The notes under the pieces were generated by a model. It had not been told where the DNA came from, did not search any database, and saw nothing but the letters and a program-made list of their open reading frames with translations. This document shows positions 10,459 through 20,190 of a stretch of 64,000 nt of DNA, piece by piece (position 1 is the stretch's first letter; the number at the start of each line of letters is the position of its first letter). This stretch comes from Cupriavidus sp. EM10 (GTDB taxonomy: Bacteria; Pseudomonadota; Gammaproteobacteria; Burkholderiales; Burkholderiaceae), in the NCBI RefSeq assembly GCF_018729255.1, contig NZ_CP076062.1:263128-327127 (forward strand), in the 5' to 3' direction. Position numbers and translations under genes: made by a program.

Positions 10459-11268
10459 TTATTTGAACTTGCGACGCAGGAAGGAGCTGAAGGCGTCGAC
10501 GAGGGTAACCATGCCTAAAATAACCAGCAAAATAGCCGAGACATCCTGGTATTGCATGATGCGCAGAGAGCCCATCAGCTCGAACCCGATTCCACCGGCG
10601 CCGACCATGCCCATCACGGTCGAAGCACGGAAGTTGTATTCCCATCGATAGATCGCGGTATCGGCCATTTGCGGAAGCACTTGGGGAAAGATCCCATGAA
10701 AAATCACCTGCAATGGCGTGCAGCCCGCTGCATGCGCGGCTTCTACCGGTGCCGGATCGGCATGTTCGATCGATTCCGAAAAAAATTTGGCGATCATGCC
10801 AACCGAATGTAAGCCTAGGGCTAAAACACCCGGCAATGCGCCGAAGCCAACGGCTGCCACGAACAGGATGCCCATGATCAGTTCGGGTATCGATCGCAAA
10901 GCGTTTAACAGGCCGCGTGTGGCTTGATACACGAGTGGATGAGGGCTAGTATTCCGCGCGGCGAGCACTCCTAAGGGAATGGATAGCAATACCGCGATTG
11001 CCGTGCCGGCGATACTCATGGCCAAGGTATCCAGTACCGGTTTGACCCAGGTGCCAGCCTGCGAGAAGTTCGGTGGGAACATCTCGCCGGCAATTTTTAC
11101 CAGGCTTGGCATGCCATCCTTCAATCGCTCGGCATCAAATAGGCCGACGTAATACCAGCAACCGATCACAATCGCCAGCACAACGGCAAACTGCAGTATC
11201 GTGCGGTTCCATACGCGCTGGCGCTCGGCCAGAATCAAACCAAAATCAGCTTGCATGCTGTCGCTCAC
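10459..11268 (-). CDS. ptxC: Phosphite ABC transporter permease PtxC
   Basis: A 269-residue inner-membrane permease of the PhnE type with about six hydrophobic segments. The EAA-like cytoplasmic loop (VEAAHAAGCTPLQVIFHGIF) contacts the ATPase. It starts at a GTG immediately after the ptxB stop, so the two genes are translationally linked. Intact. With PtxA and PtxB it forms a high-affinity phosphite importer. Confidence 0.88.
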   Translation of the reverse strand: MSDSMQADFGLILAERQRVWNRTILQFAVVLAIVIGCWYYVGLFDAERLKDGMPSLVKIAGEMFPPNFSQAGTWVKPVLDTLAMSIAGTAIAVLLSIPLGVLAARNTSPHPLVYQATRGLLNALRSIPELIMGILFVAAVGFGALPGVLALGLHSVGMIAKFFSESIEHADPAPVEAAHAAGCTPLQVIFHGIFPQVLPQMADTAIYRWEYNFRASTVMGMVGAGGIGFELMGSLRIMQYQDVSAILLVILGMVTLVDAFSSFLRRKFK

Positions 11269-12128
<860 letters not shown>

Positions 12129-12130
12129 AA

Positions 12131-12949
12131 TCAATCCTTTACGGTAGCAAGTTGCATGGGAAATGAAGTATCGATAAGCCGTTCCTCTCGAGCGTCTTGT
12201 GGAACGCTCAAAGAAGAACGGGGTACTTGTTCATACAGCGTGTCGTAACTGGCTTGATCCAAAGTCTGCGGGGCGGCATCAAAAATGACTCGGCCATGGG
12301 ACAGGCCAATAATACGGTCGGCATAACGTTGAGCGAGGTCTACCTGATGCAGGCTGACGACCGCCGAAATCCCGTCCTCTTTACAAATGCGGTGCAGCAG
12401 ACTTAGCACTCGCTCTGCAGTAGCAGGATCGAGGCTGGCTACCGGTTCATCAGCCAACACCAGTTTAGGTTGCTGAGCCAGAGCCCGGGCAATACCGATG
12501 CGTTGCTGCTGGCCGCCGCTCAATGCGTCGACACGGCTTAAGGCTTTGTGCAATAAGCCGACTCGGTCCAGACTTTGCAAGCATATGGATTGATCCTTCG
12601 CCGGGAGGGGGAATAGACTGCGTAATGCCGTGTGGTAGCCCATTCGGCCCATCGAAACGTTTTGCAAAGCCGTCAGTCGGCCAATCAATTGATGCTGTTG
12701 AAACACCATGCCAGTCTGTCGGCGATGCATGCGCAATGCACGCGAGTTCGCCAAATTTCCTAAGCCGGCGACAATGGTGGTGCCGCGCTGCGACGCATGC
12801 AGCGAATTAATACAGCGAAGTAGCGTGGATTTTCCAGCGCCGGAAGATCCGAGCAATACGGTGAACTGTCCCTGATGGAGTTTGAGAGTGGTGGGATACA
12901 GTGCAATCGCATCACCATAACTGACTGAGACATTCTGTAGTTCGATCAT
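12131..12949 (-). CDS. ptxA: Phosphite ABC transporter ATPase PtxA
   Basis: A 272-residue ABC ATPase of the PhnC class. Walker A is GSSGAGKST, the Q-loop is in MVFQQHQLIG, the signature is LSGGQQQR, Walker B is LVLADEP, and the H-loop is VVSLHQVD. It is the first gene of the minus-strand ptx operon; GGAGG precedes the ATG. Intact. The upstream region has a Pho-box-like sequence and a 10-bp inverted repeat. Confidence 0.9.
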   Translation of the reverse strand: MIELQNVSVSYGDAIALYPTTLKLHQGQFTVLLGSSGAGKSTLLRCINSLHASQRGTTIVAGLGNLANSRALRMHRRQTGMVFQQHQLIGRLTALQNVSMGRMGYHTALRSLFPLPAKDQSICLQSLDRVGLLHKALSRVDALSGGQQQRIGIARALAQQPKLVLADEPVASLDPATAERVLSLLHRICKEDGISAVVSLHQVDLAQRYADRIIGLSHGRVIFDAAPQTLDQASYDTLYEQVPRSSLSVPQDAREERLIDTSFPMQLATVKD

Positions 12950-12970
12950 GACACCTCCGGCAGATTTGAA

Positions 12971-13001
12971 TTCGTAATCAAAATGATGACCTGATTACGA
13001 A
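12971..13001. promoter_or_regulatory. Perfect inverted repeat upstream of ptxA (candidate operator)
   Basis: TTCGTAATCA and TGATTACGAA are perfect 10-bp arms separated by 11 bases, 22 bases upstream of the ptxA start. The T-N11-A layout suits a LysR-type site, so PtxE is a candidate binder (inference). Confidence 0.5.
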
Positions 13002-13020
13002 TCTGAATTGCAGCGATGGT

Positions 13021-13038
13021 AATGTCGTGATATGACAC
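13021..13038 (-). promoter_or_regulatory. Possible PhoB box upstream of ptxA
   Basis: On the minus strand TGTCATATCACGACATT carries two half-sites (TGTCAT, GACATT) 11 bases apart, as in a Pho box. One half-site has a mismatch at its first base. Confidence 0.4.
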
Positions 13039-13083
13039 CCTGATGACTCGTTGATGTCATTTTGTGGCATGGTCGCGGGTGCC

Positions 13084-13622
13084 TGTGAGGGAAATAAGTT
13101 GTGCTATCTATGCCAAATATAGACGTCTGCTATGGGTCGGGAGCGGCAAGCCATCAATACCAAGACCGGTCGTTCGCGTGACTCCATCTCGGGGGCATGA
13201 ATCGAACGACTGGTGTTGAGGGTCAAGCGGTCAATCAAGTCGATGCCCGCCGAATGACTTCTTGCGGCAAACGCAGTCGGTCAGATCGCAAACATCAATG
13301 ACCGAGTACAGCCTGAAGCTGTCCATGCCTGGTGAGCGGCAGTTCTGCAGCGTTGGGTGCCGGTCACACCCATGGGGCGCACTTGCGCAGACCAGCATCA
13401 AGCCGACCTTCAGTTCAGCGGCCGGTGCTCCCATGTGCCTCGGCGAATGGTGGGGCGGCGGCCAATCGCACTGGCACCCTGGCGTGTCGCGCAGCAAACG
13501 ACCTGCTCTGCCAAAGCTGAACACTCCGATCGCTGCAAATCCAATGAAAAGTATGATCAGGCCAATCCAGGCGCCCTGGATAATTAAGGATGGTCTGCAC
13601 AACCACCGCTGACGCGGCGACT
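13084..13622. other. Non-coding or decayed stretch between ptx and the IS5 remnant
   Basis: No convincing gene. A minus-strand frame (13231-13602) has one hydrophobic stretch (WIGLIILFIGFAAIGVFSF) but no ribosome site and a low-complexity, Cys/His-rich remainder. It may be a fragment of a membrane protein gene. An inverted repeat lies at 13165-13214. Confidence 0.4.
13165..13214. repeat. 12-bp inverted repeat
   Basis: ACCGGTCGTTCG at 13165-13176 pairs with CGAACGACTGGT at 13203-13214 with one mismatch and a 26-base loop. No T-run follows, so it is not an obvious terminator. Confidence 0.45.
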
Positions 13623-14560
13623 GGCGGCTGTTATTTCAGATGACGACACTTTTTTGCGTTCAAAGGGCAGATTCAGGGCGAATTGAACCCCAGTCGCGAC
13701 CCCTTGGCCGTTTTTGGGCGCACTCATCCCTGCGCCCCCATATTCAAGAGTCGTTTGCGCACCATCCACAGGTTGGACAGTGCAAACAGCGTCATCAGAT
13801 TGGCCGTGTTCTTGGCCAGCCCCCGGTACTTGACCTTGACGTAGCCGAACTGCCGCTTGATGACACGAAACGGGTGCTCTACCTTGGCGCGGATGCTGGC
13901 TTTGGTATTTTCCAACTGCTCCAGGATGCTGCCCATGGGCGTGTTCTTGTCCATGGCCTTTCGCTTGCCAGGCATCATGGCGATGTGCCATTTCACATCC
14001 GGGTGCTTGGCCTGAATTTCTGCGCGCTTTTCAACACCCCGGTAGCCCGAATCGGCAAAGACGTCGGTTTCTTGCCCATGCAACAGCGCGTGTGCCTGGG
14101 TGATGTCGTGCGCGTTGGCCGCCGTGGTGGTCACGCTGTGCACCAACCCCAAATCGGCATCCGAGCCGATGTGCGCCTTCATGCCGTGGTGCCACTGGTT
14201 GCCCTTTTTGGTCTGGTGCATCTCAGGGTCGCGCGTGCCTGTGCCGTTCTTGGTCGAACTCGGCGCGGCAATCAACGTCGCATCCACGACCGTGCCTTGC
14301 TTGAGCAGCAAACCCTTGGCGGTGAGGGTGGCGTTGACGGTTGCCAAGATTTGCAAGCTCAGATCGTGAGCTTCGAGCAGATGGCGAAACCGCAAGATGG
14401 TGCTTTCGTCGGGAAGATGGTCCTCCCCCATGTCCAGCCGGACAAACTCACGGAACATCGGCGTGTCGTACAGCGCCTCTTCCATCGCCGGGTCAGACAA
14501 GTTGAACCACTGCTGCAAAAGTGGATGCGCAGCATCGTTTCCACAGCAAACGGTGGACAT
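13623..14560 (-). mobile_element. Remnant of an IS5-family insertion sequence
   Basis: Contains a transposase lacking its N-terminus. The downstream end near 13630-13650 (TTTCAGATGACGACACTT) may be the surviving terminal repeat. The other end seems lost near 14556. Confidence 0.6.
13724..14556 (-). pseudogene. IS5-family DDE transposase, 5' truncated and frameshifted
   Basis: The recognisable protein begins abruptly at PPFAVETMLRIHF. It then needs one base in the run TTTT at about 14517-14520 to continue as LQQWFNLSDPAMEEAL. DDE residues are visible: Asp in GTVVDATLI, Asp in FADSGYRG, and Glu in KASIRAKVEHPF. The first 40 or so residues of an IS5 transposase are missing, so the truncation is real even if the frameshift is a data error. 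Confidence 0.8.
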
Positions 14561-14590
14561 ACATGTAGCTCGAATGGTGGCACCAGACGC

Positions 14591-14618
14591 AAAAAAGGCG
14601 CTCAAAGCGCCTTTTTTG
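14591..14618. terminator. Bidirectional hairpin terminator
   Basis: AAAAAAGGCGCT-CAA-AGCGCCTTTTTT is a near-perfect symmetric hairpin with A and T runs on both sides. It insulates the urease operon from upstream transcription. Confidence 0.8.
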
Positions 14619-14721
14619 TTGTCCGCGATAAGTAGCGTTATCGCGAGTTGAGCATTCACAAGTACTGGCGGGAATCCCGAAAAGGTGTCAAGCATGACTG
14701 TGTCGATGTCTGCTTTGCAGC

Positions 14722-14805
14722 GTGGCTTGGTTGGGACTGATAGAGGGCTTCCACCATCGCGTGCGCAGGCACACGTCCATCGGATCCATGGCCCCGTCAC
14801 AAAGG
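14722..14805 (+). pseudogene. C-terminal scrap of an IS3-type transposase
   Basis: The plus-strand frame reads LIEGFHHRVRRHTSIGSM, matching the C-terminal IEGFYNRxRRHxSIG block of IS3-family OrfB proteins. Nothing of the DDE domain remains. Confidence 0.6.
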
Positions 14806-14875
14806 AAAGCAGCTGCTGGCGGCATGGATGGATGTCCGTGGAAACCTGGCAGGGTCCACCGTCTGTTCACTCAGG

Positions 14876-14891
14876 TGGCACAAATTGTGCT
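14876..14891 (+). promoter_or_regulatory. Sigma-54-like promoter of the urease operon
   Basis: TGGCAC-AAATT-GTGCT has -24 GG and -12 GC elements with correct spacing and one mismatch to TTGCT. The last base is 42 bases before the first hairpin of the ANTAR-type leader, exactly as at 23545. Confidence 0.65.
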
Positions 14892-14925
14892 TAACAACAA
14901 CGGGCGCCATTGAGTTGGAGCGTTC

Positions 14926-15013
14926 CATGCACCGCGGCAGGGCTGCCGCCCCATTTTGGCTACGTAGCCTTCGTTTCACTGCCTGACGGCGGAGCTAGGG
15001 CTTTTTGTTTTTG
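14926..15013 (+). promoter_or_regulatory. ANTAR-type antitermination leader of the urease operon
   Basis: Hairpin P1 (14934-14949, GCGGCAGGGCTGCCGC) can show an AGGGCU hexaloop with A1 and G4, the ANTAR recognition rule. Hairpin P2 (14958-14969) is GGCTACGTAGCC. The terminator stem AGCCTT/AGGGCT (14966-15002) with TTTTTGTTTTT overlaps the 3' arm of P2, so the two are mutually exclusive. Bases 14926-14949 are identical to 23595-23618. Confidence 0.75.
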
Positions 15014-15031
15014 GACCACAGGTATTCTGCA

Positions 15032-15730
15032 ATGCGCCTTTTTCCTCGTGAGATTGATCGCCTTCTGCTGCACCAGGCGGCAAGCCTAGCGCAGGCTCGC
15101 CGCAAGAAGGGCTTGCAGCTGACCGAACCGGAGGCGCGGGCGCTGATCGCGGACGCCATCTGCGAGGGGGCGCGCCAGGGAGGGACTGTGGCGGATATGG
15201 TGTCCATGGCCAGCGCGCTTCTGAACGAGGACGACCTGATGGCAGGCGTGGCCGAGCGCATCGACGTGGTCATGGTCGAAGCCTTCTTCCCTGACGGGCA
15301 GAAGCTGGTATGCGTTCGCGATCCAATAGGGCCAGCCAAGGCAAAAGGGCCGTCGAATGCGGCACCGCAAGTCGAGCCACGCTGGCGCCTGGTCGAAGAA
15401 CCGTTAGTGGTCAATCAGAACCGGCCTACGCTGCGCCTTCGAGTGGAAAGCACCAGTGACCGGCCGATACAGATCGGCTCGCACTATCACTTTTTCGAAG
15501 TCAATCCGGCACTTCGGTTCGATCGCGCCGCCGCGTACGGCATGCGCTTGGATATACCAGCGGCAACCACACTACGTTTCGAACCCGGCGATGCGCGAGA
15601 TGTTGATCTTGTGGCCATCGGAGGTGCGCGTCGCGTGTTCGGCTTGGCGGGCCTGATCAATGGAGCACTCGACGACCCGGCGGTGCGCTGCGCAGCAATG
15701 ACCCGGCTTGTCGCGTTTATCCAGGACTAG
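15032..15730 (+). CDS. ureAB: Fused urease gamma-beta subunit
   Basis: A 232-residue fusion. Residues 1-100 are UreA-like ([35 protein letters not shown]). From about residue 140 the protein is UreB-like ([27 protein letters not shown]). Most proteobacteria encode these separately; a gamma-beta fusion is typical of Helicobacter-type UreA. It is the first gene after the ANTAR leader and is two bases from ureC. It forms the structural urease with UreC. Confidence 0.88.
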   Translation: MRLFPREIDRLLLHQAASLAQARRKKGLQLTEPEARALIADAICEGARQGGTVADMVSMASALLNEDDLMAGVAERIDVVMVEAFFPDGQKLVCVRDPIGPAKAKGPSNAAPQVEPRWRLVEEPLVVNQNRPTLRLRVESTSDRPIQIGSHYHFFEVNPALRFDRAAAYGMRLDIPAATTLRFEPGDARDVDLVAIGGARRVFGLAGLINGALDDPAVRCAAMTRLVAFIQD

Positions 15731-15732
15731 GC

Positions 15733-17447
15733 ATGGCATTCACCATTGAACGTTCACGCTACGTGCAACTGTACGGCCCCAGCTCAGGCGACAGCGTCCG
15801 CCTCGGCGACACAGGGCTATGGGCCCGGGTCGAGCGTGACTACTGTCATGGCGGCGACGAACTTGTTTTGGTGCCGGCAAGACGATCCGTGCAGGGACTG
15901 GCTGCGACGGCGCGATGACAGCGGCGGACGGCGTTCTCGACCTTGTCGTCACCAACGCACTGATCATCGACGCGGTGGCCGGCATCATCAAGGCGGACAT
16001 CGGCATAAAGCAAGGGCGGATTGTTGGTATTGGCAAGGCCGGGGATCCCAACATCATGGATGGCGTGAGCCCTCAGCTTATCGTCGGGGTCAATACCGAC
16101 ATCAGAGCCGCCGAAGGATTGATCGTCACGACCGGAGGCATCGATTGCCATGTCCACTTCATCGACCCGGGTCAGGTGGATGAGGCCCTGTGCGCAGGCA
16201 TCACGACCTTGATGGGCGGGGGACTCGGTCCCACCACGGTTCCGATCGCCTCAACCGGCACAACCAACCTAGGTCTGATGCTACAGGCGGCTGAGGCGTT
16301 CCCAGTGAACTTCGGCTTCATCGGCAAGGCTGCGTCACACACCGTGGCGCCCCTGATTGAACAACTCGCCTCTGGGGCCGCCGGCCTCAAAGTCCATGAA
16401 GACTGGGGCGCCAGTTCGGCCGTCATCGACGCCGCACTCCAGGCTGCTGACATTGGCGGTGGCCAGATCCAACTGCACACCGACACCCTAAACGAATCGG
16501 GCTTCATCGAGCATACTTTGCGCGCGATCGGTGACCGATGCATCCATGCATACCACGTCGAGGGCGCGGGCGGCGGGCATGCGCCCGACATCATCCGCAT
16601 TTGCGGCAAGGCGAATGTGTTGCCGTCTTCGACCAATCCAACCAATCCGTTCACGGTCAACACCTTTGACGAGCACTTCGACATGGCGATGACAAGCCAT
16701 CATCTGAATCCTCGATTACCGGAGGACGTTGCCTTCGCGGAGAGTCGTATCCGCCGCGAGACGATCGGCGCCGAAGATGTATTGCACGACCTAGGAGCAA
16801 TCAGCGCTATCGGCTCTGACAGCCAGGGTATGGGGCGCATTGGCGAGACGATCGCAAGGACCTGGCAGCTGGCTGAGCACATGCGTGATCTGCGCGGCAG
16901 TCTTTCTGAGGACCTCGGCACGGGCGCCGATAACCACCGAATCCTGAGGTACATCGCCAAGTACACGATCAACCCTGCAAAGATGTTCGGCATCGATCAC
17001 GAGGTCGGATCCATTGCTCCGGGAAAGTTGGCCGACCTGGTTTTCTGGCGTCCCGACAGTTTCGGCATCAAACCGGAGTTGGTCATGAAATCGGGTTTCC
17101 CTGTATGGGCACCGCTTGGGGAAGCCAATGCATCTCTGATGACCTGCGAGCCGTTGCGCTACCGGCCCATGTGGGGCTGCTTCGGTCGTGCGCCACAGGC
17201 GCTGGGCGTGCGCTTTGTCGCGCCGCCTTCCATCGCTGCAGACATCGGCCGCAGGCTCGACCTTAAATCCGCTCTGGTGGCCGTAACGGACACACGGGGA
17301 CTGACCAAGCGCAATATGCTCTACAACGATCTGTTGGCCGATATCAGGGTTGATCCAGAAACCTTCCGCGTCTACATCGATGGCCAAACGCTGATCAGCG
17401 CTCCAGCCACGCGAGTGACGCTGGGGGCCTCCTACATGCTCAAGTGA
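15733..17447 (+). CDS. ureC: Urease alpha (catalytic) subunit UreC (one-base frameshift)
   Basis: Catalyses urea hydrolysis at a di-nickel centre. About 571 residues. Nickel ligands are visible in [11 protein letters not shown], the carbamylated lysine in [12 protein letters not shown], further His in [12 protein letters not shown] and [14 protein letters not shown], and Asp in [10 protein letters not shown]. The flap motif normally VCHHL reads TSHHL, so the flap cysteine is a serine. The frame breaks near 15869: the run TTTT in CTTGTTTTGGTG lacks one base; repaired, it reads [13 protein letters not shown]. Confidence 0.9.
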
Positions 17448-17462
17448 ACAAAGGGATCTGAA

Positions 17463-18077
17463 ATGTCTGTGGTGCGATTAGGCATCGGCGGTCCGGTTGG
17501 CAGCGGCAAGACGCGCATCGTGGAGCGCCTGCTCCCCATTTTTGCCGAGGAGGGTATTTCCACGGCAGTTATTACCAATGACTTGGTTACGCGAGAGGAT
17601 GCGGAGCGTGTACGTCGATCCGGCTTGATCGATCCCGATAGGGTGTTGGGCGTCGAGAGTGGGGCCTGTCCGCACACCGCCATTCGCGAAGACCCGTCCG
17701 TCAACATCGAGGCCGTTGAATGGCTCGAACGGCGCTTTCAGCCAGACGTCATCCTCATCGAGAGTGGCGGCGACAATCTGGCCGCTACTTTTTCAAGTGA
17801 ACTGGTGGATTGGTGGATGTTTGTCATCGACGTGGCTGGCGGGGACGACATACCGCGCAAGCGTGGACTAGGCGTTTTGCGAGCCGACCTGTTGGTGGTC
17901 AACAAGATCGACCTAGCTCCCCACGTTGACGCGGACCTCGACCGCATCCGCGCCGATGTGGCAATAGCTCGACCCAATCGTCCCTCGCTGTTCACGGATC
18001 TGCGTCGCGGTGAGGGTGTACGCGCAGTCTTCGAGGAGCTAAGGCGCTCGGCACTGTTCGGGCATGGCCGTACATGA
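17463..18077 (+). CDS. ureG: Urease accessory GTPase UreG
   Basis: A 204-residue SIMIBI GTPase with P-loop [11 protein letters not shown], the nickel-binding CPH motif in [11 protein letters not shown], and base-recognition motif NKID. It supplies GTP hydrolysis for nickel insertion into UreC. The stop overlaps the ureD start. Here ureG directly follows ureC, ahead of ureD, ureE and ureF, a different order from the common ureDABCEFG. Confidence 0.92.
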   Translation: MSVVRLGIGGPVGSGKTRIVERLLPIFAEEGISTAVITNDLVTREDAERVRRSGLIDPDRVLGVESGACPHTAIREDPSVNIEAVEWLERRFQPDVILIESGGDNLAATFSSELVDWWMFVIDVAGGDDIPRKRGLGVLRADLLVVNKIDLAPHVDADLDRIRADVAIARPNRPSLFTDLRRGEGVRAVFEELRRSALFGHGRT

Positions 18078-18889
18078 CCGACGGCCTGCTTCAACTTCGT
18101 CTGGCCTGCGACCGCCAAGGCCGTACCCGATTGGTGGAGCGTAAGCAGCGCTACCCGTTGACCACCACCGCTGTGCTGCCGCTCGACGCCGGTCCGGGCG
18201 CTCTCATATATGTACAAAACGCGGCTGGATCGGTATTTGGCGGCGACCGTTTGCACCTCGACGTGGCGTTGGGTGACGGCGCTGAGCTTTGTCTGTCGAC
18301 ACCGTCCGCCACGCGACTGCAAGGGGATACCCTGTCGGTGCAGACCTCGCACATTTCAGTGGGGAAAGGGGCCTTTCTCGAATCCATTCCCGACATGCTG
18401 ATACCGCATGCGCGCTCGATGCATAGACAGCACACCCTGGTCGAGCTTGCATCCGGTGGGCGGGCGATCATCGCCGACGCGCTGGCTCCAGGCCGTGTCG
18501 CGAGCGGCGAGCGTCACGCATATCAGTTGCTCGCGCTGCGCTTGCGGGTCTGCGTCGAAGGGTCTTCGATCCTCCATGACGCCGCAACCTTTTGCCCTGA
18601 TGAGGCGGATCCGTGGCTGGAGGGAGCACTTGGCAGGCAAGGCTATGTCGGGACGCTGTTCGCATTGACGCAGGAAGGTTGTGCGGCAGAACTCGCGGAC
18701 AGGGTCCACGCCGGTATCGCAAGTGTGCAAGGAGTTTACGGTGGGGCCTCCCCATTGGCTTCTGGATATGGCGTCGTTGCCCGCTTGCTGGCCGACGACT
18801 CACCGCTATTGCGCCACGCAATGCAGCTCACGTGGGATCTCATGCGCCGCTGCCTGCTTGGCCGTCCAGCACCTCAACTGCGAAAGTAA
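18074..18889 (+). CDS. ureD: Urease accessory protein UreD
   Basis: A 271-residue UreD/UreH protein with the family block [20 protein letters not shown] and [10 protein letters not shown]. It binds apo-urease and recruits UreF and UreG. It overlaps ureG by four bases. Confidence 0.88.
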   Translation: MTDGLLQLRLACDRQGRTRLVERKQRYPLTTTAVLPLDAGPGALIYVQNAAGSVFGGDRLHLDVALGDGAELCLSTPSATRLQGDTLSVQTSHISVGKGAFLESIPDMLIPHARSMHRQHTLVELASGGRAIIADALAPGRVASGERHAYQLLALRLRVCVEGSSILHDAATFCPDEADPWLEGALGRQGYVGTLFALTQEGCAAELADRVHAGIASVQGVYGGASPLASGYGVVARLLADDSPLLRHAMQLTWDLMRRCLLGRPAPQLRK

Positions 18890-18894
18890 CTCCA

Positions 18895-19464
18895 ATGATT
18901 GAACAACACTTTGACCCACCTATTGCAGCGCGAATCCTCGGCCGGGTGGGTGCGCCAGAGTTCGCTGGACGCTGGATCGAGCGAGTACCGGTACCCGCCG
19001 CGGATGCGGCACGCCGGCGCGTGCTGCTTCGCGGAGAGCACGGTACGGCCATCGCTGTGGATCTCCCCAAGCCAGCTTGGTTGTTTGATGGCGCGGTACT
19101 CCACGACAATGGCTGTCGCTTGCTTGTTGTCACCCGCCCACCGGAACCGGTCATGGTCATTGGGTTGGCACAACTCACACCCGCCGATACGCTCCGCATC
19201 GGCCATGCGCTGGGCAATCGGCACAGCCCTTGCGAACTGTCTGAGGGCGAGATCATCGTCCCGGTCACTGACACGCCGGAACTTGCCTCCCGACCCGTGT
19301 TGGCGCTGGGATTGGCCGGACTTCAGCTGCGTTTCGACCATCTGCCGTTTGCTGCCCAATGTCCACCGGCTTGCGGCGCAGCCGCACACGATCACCCGCC
19401 CCAACGATTGGATCACGGTTCGCATTTGCATCCGCATTCGACACATGCACGCCACGATGGATGA
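18895..19464 (+). CDS. ureE: Urease nickel metallochaperone UreE
   Basis: A 189-residue protein starting five bases after ureD. The N-terminal domain is followed by the nickel-binding core (GHALGNRHSP, LRFDHLPF) and a His-rich tail (HDHPPQRLDHGSHLHPHSTH), as expected for a nickel carrier. Its 3' end overlaps the ureF start by about 20 bases. Confidence 0.87.
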   Translation: MIEQHFDPPIAARILGRVGAPEFAGRWIERVPVPAADAARRRVLLRGEHGTAIAVDLPKPAWLFDGAVLHDNGCRLLVVTRPPEPVMVIGLAQLTPADTLRIGHALGNRHSPCELSEGEIIVPVTDTPELASRPVLALGLAGLQLRFDHLPFAAQCPPACGAAAHDHPPQRLDHGSHLHPHSTHARHDG

Positions 19465-20158
19465 GACTGCTGCAATGCGCATGCTGACACTGATGCAGCT
19501 GTCGGACTCGGCACTACCCATTGGCCGTCATGCACATGCGATGGGCCTGGAAAGGCTCATTCGAGACGGACGCGTGCAGACCCGCGAAACGCTGCGTGAG
19601 ATGGTGGTCTCTGCGTTGATCCACGGGGCGGCTCGCTCCGATGGCACTGCGACCGCTCTCGCGCATGGCGCGGTGATGGCGCAGGACCTCGCCGCACTGC
19701 GCGGGGTAGACGCCAGGCTCGACCTGCTAAAGCAGACGCCCTCAGCGCAAGCCGCGTCCCGCCGCTGCGGCAGCCGCCTCGCGGCCATGGCTACCACCTT
19801 TGGAGCGCAGGCCCTGTTGACCGAATACGCCGCAGAGATCGCCGCCCAAAAGTCGCCTGGCCATCTCTCGGTAGTTTCCGGCGCTATTGCGGCCACTGCA
19901 GGTATCGATCGTGAACACGCAGTGCTGTGCGAAATGCGCGGAGTGGCATCCATGATTCTGTCGGCCGCGGTTCGTCTGGACCTCCTCGCGTCTGCAGCCT
20001 GCCAGGGCATGCTGGCAGAACTGTCCCAGCACATCGTCAAAGCTACGCGAATCGCCTTGCGCACAGGTCTTGAGGAGATGTCGTGCAGCGCGGCCGCTGG
20101 GATTGAGGTTGCCGCCATGCGACATGCCCGCGACGACGCTCGGCTTTTTGCCAGCTGA
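19445..20158 (+). CDS. ureF: Urease accessory protein UreF
   Basis: About 237 residues from the ATG at 19445; 19457 is an alternative. The family hallmark is TLMQLSDSALPIGRHAHAMG; the helical remainder and C-terminal DDARLFAS fit UreF. It acts with UreD as a gatekeeper during nickel insertion. Its start lies inside the His-rich tail of ureE. Confidence 0.87.
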   Translation: MHATMDETAAMRMLTLMQLSDSALPIGRHAHAMGLERLIRDGRVQTRETLREMVVSALIHGAARSDGTATALAHGAVMAQDLAALRGVDARLDLLKQTPSAQAASRRCGSRLAAMATTFGAQALLTEYAAEIAAQKSPGHLSVVSGAIAATAGIDREHAVLCEMRGVASMILSAAVRLDLLASAACQGMLAELSQHIVKATRIALRTGLEEMSCSAAAGIEVAAMRHARDDARLFAS

Positions 20159-20190
20159 TTCCTACAAACCCCCTTGAAGGCATTTCATAG

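Noticed and set aside
13640..14635. Plus-strand open frame of 331 codons
   Set aside because: It is antisense to the IS5 transposase, which has clear DDE motifs on the minus strand.
14926..15013. Riboswitch (for example guanidine or nickel) before urease
   Set aside because: The two-hairpin plus terminator layout, an identical second copy and an ANTAR gene nearby explain it better. I saw no match to a known metabolite riboswitch core.
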